A stretch of DNA of 64,000 nt from Asaia sp003994335. GTDB taxonomy: Bacteria; Pseudomonadota; Alphaproteobacteria; Acetobacterales; Acetobacteraceae. Position numbers and translations under genes: made by a program. The stretch spans positions 372,001-436,000 of the forward strand of contig NZ_JBBCOR010000001.1 in assembly GCF_037151175.1 (NCBI RefSeq), written 5' to 3'. Shown here piece after piece: positions 59,321 through 64,000 of the stretch; the stretch's first letter is position 1, and each line of letters starts with the position of its first letter. The notes beneath the pieces were generated by a model. It saw only the letters and a list, made by a program, of their open reading frames with translations. It was not told the DNA's origin and made no database searches.

Positions 59321-61207
59321 ATGACCAGTTCCGTGACGATCCCGGACATGCATCTCCCCCGGATACTTCTGGTTGAGGAATCGGACAGCCAGGCAGAAGC
59401 ACTCGTCCAGCTCCTGGAAGAGGCAGGCTTTGACGTGCGTCGCGTCGCGAGCGGTGAGGAAGCGCTCTCCTGTCTCGATGACGGCCTGCCGGATCTGGTC
59501 GTGTCGGATTATCACCTGCCGGGGATGAATGGCGGGCAAATGGCCCGTCAGTTCCGTATGAATGCGCATACGCGCTCGATCCCGATCCTGATGCTGACGG
59601 AAGACGTCGCGCCGGGTCTGGAACGCGAAGGGCTCGAGAGCGGCGCTGACGCATATATCTCGAAATCGGCCCATCCCGATCTTCTTGTGCTGCGCATCCG
59701 GGCGCTGCTGCGCGAGGGCTCTGATTTTCTCCAGGCTGAGGAAGCCGGGCGCTTCAGACGCGCGCGCATTGTGATCGTCACAAGTCCGAGGAGCGATGAC
59801 AGCGACGAAGAGCCCCTCGCGGATAATGCGAGCTGGGAGCGCGATGCGTCTGGTGCCTCCCTGGGGGAATTGCTCTGGCGTGATGGCCATACAGTTACGA
59901 CAGTGACGGCGTCGAGCGAGCTGGTGAATGGGGGATGGCTCGGAGGCGAGGAGGGACCGGATTGTCTCGTGCTCGATCTCACGTCGCGTATGCTGGACGG
60001 GGTCAATTTCTGCCGTCGTCTCGACGCCCGTCGACAGGATGTGCTTGAGGCTGGCGGAACCTCCTTTCGCATCCTTGGTATCGTGGACGCCAATCGCTTT
60101 CGGCGGCATTCGGCCGCCGATCTGTTTGATGCCGGGCTGGATGATCTGGTCCCCAGCGATATCGCCCCTGACGTGCTGGCCCTGCGCATACGGGTTCTGG
60201 TCAGGCGCAAGCTCGCTCAGGACGAGATCAGACAGCAGGAAATCAAGCGTCAGGTGCGCGAGGTGGCGCTCCAGACTGCCCAGAGTGAGGCACGAGCCAT
60301 CGCTGCCAAGGCGGCCATGGCAGAGGCGCTTGCACATGCCAACTCGGAACTCGCCGATGCGAATGCGCGACTGATCGAGACACAGGCCAAACTTGTTCAG
60401 ACGGCCAAAATGGCCTCGCTTGGCGAACTCGTGGCGGGCATTGCCCACGAGATCAATAATCCGTTGGCCTTCACTCTGGCCCATGAGGAGACCATCGCCC
60501 GCGCTCTGCAACGGCTGATCGACTCAGAAGGGCCGCTTCAGTCGTCCCAGCTCGCCCTGCTTGAGAAATGTTCGAACCGCATCGGGGCAATGCGCCTTGG
60601 ATTGCAACGCATACAAAATCTGGTGCTGAGCTTGCGCCGCTTCTCCCGTCTGGATGAAAGCGCCTTTCAGGACACGGATGTGGTCGAGGCCATCGATACC
60701 GCGCTGGCCCTGCTCGCCCATAAATTCGGCAGGGAGATCATGGTGGAGCGTCATCTGAACGCTCCGCGTATGCTGGTCTGCCAGCCGGCCCTGCTGCATC
60801 AGGTTGTGATGAATATCGTGAGCAACGCAGCCGACGCCATTCGATCCCGCGCCGAGACGGAGGGGTTCGAGCCGGGTACGCCGAGCGGCAAGATCGTGAT
60901 CGAAACCACCCTTCGGCAAAGCGGCAATGAGGCCTTCTACGTGATCAGTGTGGCCGATGACGGGCCCGGTGTACCGCCCGCGCTCAGGGCCCGCGTCTTT
61001 GAGCCTTTCTTTACGACCAAGCCCGTAGGGATGGGCACAGGTCTTGGCCTTGCGATCGCCTATGGCGTCATTGAGGCCCATGGCGGCACGATTGATATCG
61101 ACGACGCCAATCTGAGTGGGGGACGTGGCGTGGGGGCCTGCTTCACCCTGTCTGTCCCTGTCCGCCTGACGCCGACAGGCCCGGTCACCATAGGACGCAG
61201 CGCATGA
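59321..61207 (+). CDS. Sensor histidine kinase with two N-terminal receiver domains
   Basis: 628 residues without a membrane helix. A first receiver domain spans about 14-132 (phospho-acceptor D63 in 'VVSDYHLPGMNG'); a second, degenerate-looking receiver spans about 148-295 (D219 in 'LVLDLTSRMLDG'). An Ala-rich coiled coil (300-365) leads to the HisKA dimerisation helix with H376 in 'VAGIAHEINNPL', and a HATPase_c domain follows ('GPGVPPALRARVFEPFFTTK', 'GTGLGLAIAYGV'). It is cytoplasmic, so it receives phosphate or a cytoplasmic signal. It overlaps the next kinase by four bases (ATGA). Confidence 0.92.
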   Translation: MTSSVTIPDMHLPRILLVEESDSQAEALVQLLEEAGFDVRRVASGEEALSCLDDGLPDLVVSDYHLPGMNGGQMARQFRMNAHTRSIPILMLTEDVAPGLEREGLESGADAYISKSAHPDLLVLRIRALLREGSDFLQAEEAGRFRRARIVIVTSPRSDDSDEEPLADNASWERDASGASLGELLWRDGHTVTTVTASSELVNGGWLGGEEGPDCLVLDLTSRMLDGVNFCRRLDARRQDVLEAGGTSFRILGIVDANRFRRHSAADLFDAGLDDLVPSDIAPDVLALRIRVLVRRKLAQDEIRQQEIKRQVREVALQTAQSEARAIAAKAAMAEALAHANSELADANARLIETQAKLVQTAKMASLGELVAGIAHEINNPLAFTLAHEETIARALQRLIDSEGPLQSSQLALLEKCSNRIGAMRLGLQRIQNLVLSLRRFSRLDESAFQDTDVVEAIDTALALLAHKFGREIMVERHLNAPRMLVCQPALLHQVVMNIVSNAADAIRSRAETEGFEPGTPSGKIVIETTLRQSGNEAFYVISVADDGPGVPPALRARVFEPFFTTKPVGMGTGLGLAIAYGVIEAHGGTIDIDDANLSGGRGVGACFTLSVPVRLTPTGPVTIGRSA

Positions 61208-63129
61208 AACGCACCGAGATGAGTGTCCCTTTCGGACGCAGCAGAATCCTCCTGGTTGATGACGAGGCCGAAATCCTCGTCGCGCTGACCGATCTGCTTG
61301 AGGATGAGTTCGACATCCTTTCGAGCACGGATCCGCTCGAGGCGCTGAGCTTTCTCAAGAAATCACCCGACATTGCGGTGATTGTTTCCGATCAGCGCAT
61401 GCCCAACATGACGGGCGATGTGCTGCTCAGCAAGGCGCGTGAGTTTTCTGATGCTCGCGGTATCCTGCTGACCGGCTATGCCGATCTGGCAGCGGTTGTG
61501 GCGGCCCTGAACCAGGGGCGCATCCAGTTCTACGCCCACAAACCCTGGGAATCCGACTCCCTGCGCGCCATGGTGCGTGAGGTGGCCGCGCATCACAGGC
61601 TCGAGCGTGCGCTCATGGTGGAGCGGGTGTTGCTGCATGGCGCGCTGGAATCGGTGCCTATGGATGTGGTGTTCACAGAAGCCGATGGGACGGTTCTGCG
61701 ACACAATATGGAAGTCGAGGCTCATCCCAATGCCAAGGGCGATATCGAGGAGGACTCACTGCATGGCGATGCGCTGCGTGAGGAAATCGCCGCGATGCGT
61801 GAGGAAACGAAACAGTCGGGGAGTGCGACCCGTCTTGTTTCAGAGCTGACTGAGGAGGGACTGCGCTGGCACGAGATCATTCGCCAGACTCTTCCCTGGC
61901 CGCGCAACGCATCCGGCGTGCCGTTCCCGATGCCGCAGCGTTGGCAGATGAGTTACGATCGCGACGTGACCGATCGTCTGGCAATGGAAGAGCGCCTGCG
62001 TCAGGATGACAAGATGCATGCCCTTGGAACTCTCGCCGGCGGCATCGCGCATGACTTCAACAACCTGCTGACCGCCATGCTCGGATCGCTGGAACTGCTG
62101 CAGGACATGACACCTGCCTCCAACCCAACGGTCACCAAGCTCTTCGAAAACGCGCTGGAATCAGCGCGCCGCGGCACGGTCCTGACACGTCGATTGCTGG
62201 AATTCGGGCGTCCCAAGCCCATGGCGCTGCGCCCCGTGGACATGGTCGAGATGATCTGGAGCATGCATGACCTGATCGTGCAGAGCCTGAGTCGAGCGAG
62301 CGATCTGCGCGGCGAGACCGGGCGATGCGACCTCGATCTTTCTGCGGTGCCACGTGACCTCGTTGTGCCCCCCGTTCTGAGCGATTCCGGCCAGCTCGAG
62401 ATGGCGCTTCTCAATCTCTGCATCAATGCGCGCGATGCCATGCAGGAAGGCGGCGTGATCTCCATTTCCCTGACTCGCGATGTCACGCCGGACGGCGGGG
62501 ATCATATCATGCTGAGCGTTGAGGATCAGGGCTGTGGCATGCCGCCCGAGGTCGTGCGGCGCATATTCGAACCCTTTTTTACGACCAAGGGCTTGGGCAG
62601 CGGTACCGGGCTGGGTCTCTCGACCATATACGGCTTCCTGCAGCGCAGCGGTGGCGATATCCGCGTCGATAGTATGCCCGGCAAGGGAACGCGCATGACG
62701 ATGATCCTGCCGATCTGTCAGGAGGACGCACCGGAGGAGGCGCATGATCTCCGATCCGAGCCCATCGTCAGCGGGAAGCTTCGTATTCTTCTTGCCGATG
62801 ATGAGCCTGGCGTTCGACTCGTTACCGATCAGTTTCTGTCGCAGGACGGGCACGAGGTGGTCAGTGTCGGAGATGGCGCTGAAGTGATTGCCCATCTCGA
62901 GGCGGGTGAGGTCTTTGATCTGGTGGTGCTGGATCTGCTCATGCCCGGCATGGGCGGTCGCGAATGCGGGCTCATTCTGGCGGCCAAGTATCCTGAATTG
63001 CCGGTTCTTTACGTCAGCGGTTATGCCGACCCTCAAAACCTGCCGGCAAATGCGTTTGTGCTCGGCAAGCCATTCACGCCGCAGGAACTGCGCGATGCCA
63101 TAGGCGCAACGCTGCGCAAGCGGCGTTAG
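61204..63129 (+). CDS. Hybrid histidine kinase, receiver-PAS-kinase-receiver
   Basis: 641 residues. An N-terminal RpfG-type receiver (about 12-125; D63 in 'IVSDQRMPNMTG'), a PAS-like region (about 145-260), a HisKA helix with H283 in 'LAGGIAHDFNNLLTAML', a HATPase_c domain ('GCGMPPEVVRRIFEPFFTTK') and a C-terminal receiver with the 'LVVLDLLMPGMGG' phospho-acceptor. The 'IAHDFNN' box is the CckA-like subtype. Coupled to the preceding kinase, it offers a likely relay between the two proteins. hslV follows after 42 bases. Confidence 0.93.
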   Translation: MKRTEMSVPFGRSRILLVDDEAEILVALTDLLEDEFDILSSTDPLEALSFLKKSPDIAVIVSDQRMPNMTGDVLLSKAREFSDARGILLTGYADLAAVVAALNQGRIQFYAHKPWESDSLRAMVREVAAHHRLERALMVERVLLHGALESVPMDVVFTEADGTVLRHNMEVEAHPNAKGDIEEDSLHGDALREEIAAMREETKQSGSATRLVSELTEEGLRWHEIIRQTLPWPRNASGVPFPMPQRWQMSYDRDVTDRLAMEERLRQDDKMHALGTLAGGIAHDFNNLLTAMLGSLELLQDMTPASNPTVTKLFENALESARRGTVLTRRLLEFGRPKPMALRPVDMVEMIWSMHDLIVQSLSRASDLRGETGRCDLDLSAVPRDLVVPPVLSDSGQLEMALLNLCINARDAMQEGGVISISLTRDVTPDGGDHIMLSVEDQGCGMPPEVVRRIFEPFFTTKGLGSGTGLGLSTIYGFLQRSGGDIRVDSMPGKGTRMTMILPICQEDAPEEAHDLRSEPIVSGKLRILLADDEPGVRLVTDQFLSQDGHEVVSVGDGAEVIAHLEAGEVFDLVVLDLLMPGMGGRECGLILAAKYPELPVLYVSGYADPQNLPANAFVLGKPFTPQELRDAIGATLRKRR

Positions 63130-63171
63130 GGCGGGCTTGTCTGGGCGTCTCCAATCCTTATGTGTGGAGAC

Positions 63172-63753
63172 ATGCAGATTTCTTCTTCTTCCCCCCATGA
63201 CCCGGTTGGCTGGCATGGCACTACCATCCTCTGTGTGAGACGCGACGGTCAGGTGGCCATGGCAGGCGACGGTCAGGTTACGCTCGGTCAGACCGTCATC
63301 AAGGGTAATGCCCGCAAGGTCCGCCGCATTGGCCCCAAGGGCACTATTCTGGCCGGTTTCGCCGGAGCTACGGCAGATGCGTTCACTCTGCTTGAACGGC
63401 TCGAAGCGAAACTGGAGCGCTATCCGGATCAACTTGAGCGCGCCTGTGTCGATCTGGCCAAGGACTGGCGCACGGACCGCTATCTGCGTCGTCTTGAAGC
63501 CATGATGGCAGTCGCCGACGCCCATCGCTCCTTCACATTGACAGGGAATGGCGACGTGCTCGAGCCTGAGGATGGGATCATCGCGATTGGCTCAGGGGGT
63601 AACTACGCCCTCTCCGCTGCCCGGGCGCTGATCGATATCGAGGGGCTGAGCGCCGAAGATGTGGCGCGCAAGGCCATGAAGATCGCGGGCGATATCTGCG
63701 TGTACACCAATCATTCGGTCAGGGTTGAATTGCTCGGCGGGGAGGAAGCGTAA
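63172..63753 (+). CDS. hslV: ATP-dependent protease subunit HslV
   Basis: 193 residues of the HslV peptidase, the proteasome-like core of HslVU. The catalytic Thr is in 'WHGTTILCVRRDG' after a ~17-residue propeptide; 'MAGDGQVTLG', 'KVRRIGPKG' and 'LTGNGDVLEPEDGIIAIGSG' are family signatures. The start is ATG 63172 with GGAG just upstream; ATG 63160 would add four residues. Its stop overlaps hslU (TAATG). Confidence 0.96.
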   Translation: MQISSSSPHDPVGWHGTTILCVRRDGQVAMAGDGQVTLGQTVIKGNARKVRRIGPKGTILAGFAGATADAFTLLERLEAKLERYPDQLERACVDLAKDWRTDRYLRRLEAMMAVADAHRSFTLTGNGDVLEPEDGIIAIGSGGNYALSAARALIDIEGLSAEDVARKAMKIAGDICVYTNHSVRVELLGGEEA

Positions 63754-64000
63754 TGGATATCCCGAATTATTCGCCCCGAGAGATCGTCTCGGAACTCGAC
63801 CGCTTCATTATCGGACAGAACGAGGCAAAGCGTGCCGTTGCCATCGCCATGCGCAATCGCTGGCGCCGGGCGCAATTGCCGGAGGGCCTGCGCGAGGAGG
63901 TCGTTCCCAAAAACATCCTGATGATCGGTCCGACCGGCTGCGGCAAGACCGAGATCGCCCGCCGTCTTGCCCGTCTTGCCCAGTCGCCTTTTCTGAAGGT
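63753..64000 (+). CDS. hslU: ATP-dependent protease ATPase subunit HslU (partial, runs off window)
   Basis: The first 82 codons of hslU are visible: 'MDIPNYSPREIVSELDRFII' then 'GQNEAKRAVAIAMRNRWRR' and the Walker A motif 'MIGPTGCGKTEIARRLA'. This is the AAA+ unfoldase that feeds HslV. The ATG shares one base with the hslV stop codon. The gene continues beyond the end of the window. Confidence 0.97.
   Translation, partial: MDIPNYSPREIVSELDRFIIGQNEAKRAVAIAMRNRWRRAQLPEGLREEVVPKNILMIGPTGCGKTEIARRLARLAQSPFLK

Noticed and set aside
1..64000. CRISPR arrays, insertion sequences, prophage or defence genes
   Set aside because: No regularly spaced repeats, transposase motifs, phage structural genes or nuclease/toxin modules typical for defence islands were seen. 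The S1/P1-type nuclease is secreted and fits nutrient scavenging better.

Overview
The window looks like a contiguous piece of an alphaproteobacterial chromosome, most probably from an acetic acid bacterium (Acetobacteraceae; a relative of Asaia or Gluconobacter is my guess). The signs are GC-rich coding DNA, the gene order argS - SPOR protein - scpA - scpB - tatB - tatC - serS, alphaproteobacterial families (EipB/DUF1849, DUF2125, UrcA), a cyanide-insensitive type bd oxidase with its DUF2474 small protein, a membrane Dld lactate dehydrogenase, and hslVU. The genus assignment is inference. I see no rRNA, tRNA, CRISPR array, insertion sequence or prophage; almost everything is housekeeping or core metabolism packed into short, translationally coupled operons.

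Layout. 1-10.4 kb: the tail of a secreted-protein-like ORF, glyS/glyQ, a DUF2076 protein, surE, a Rieske/AIF-type reductase, aspS and an EipB-like periplasmic protein. 10.4-15.7 kb: urcA-like and phzF-like genes divergent from a MocR regulator, xthA, an ErpA-type Fe-S protein, and dgt. 15.7-22.9 kb: the argS-to-serS run, which covers translation, chromosome condensation (ScpAB), cell-envelope SPOR and Tat export, with no tatA in it. 22.9-25.6 kb: a GC-rich leader able to fold into a multi-hairpin structure ahead of dld, then a gene-free block of visibly lower GC. 25.6-36 kb: a SUV3-like RNA helicase, an S10 peptidase, ferredoxin-NADP reductase, glutathione reductase, a zinc-dependent S1/P1-type nuclease, an alpha/beta hydrolase, a small secreted protein and AlkB. 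36-42.2 kb: class II DAHP synthase, nicotinate phosphoribosyltransferase, an unknown cytosolic protein and a Tat-signal protein in one overlapping operon, then a GluRS and a KirBac-type potassium channel.

42.2-47.2 kb is the least ordinary part: a DUF2142 membrane-protein gene broken by one in-frame TAG, an AT-rich intergenic stretch with an inverted repeat, and a TonB-dependent receptor with a long N-terminal spacer. 47.2-49.7 kb: phosphatidylethanolamine synthesis (psd, pssA) behind a methyltransferase-like gene. 49.9-53.9 kb: gloB, a HAD phosphatase and cioA-cioB plus a 43-codon DUF2474 gene. 54-58.9 kb: DUF2125, a short region with DnaA-box-like sites and a 20-bp palindrome, plsC, a YdcF-like protein, ftsX and ftsE. 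59.3-64 kb: two coupled multi-receiver histidine kinases, hslV, and the first part of hslU, which runs off the window.

The best candidates for something undescribed are the structured leader before dld (22987-23209), the DnaA-box/palindrome region (55120-55405) and the two uncharacterised genes coupled to DAHP synthase and nicotinate phosphoribosyltransferase. I did not find an obvious new defence or mobile system.
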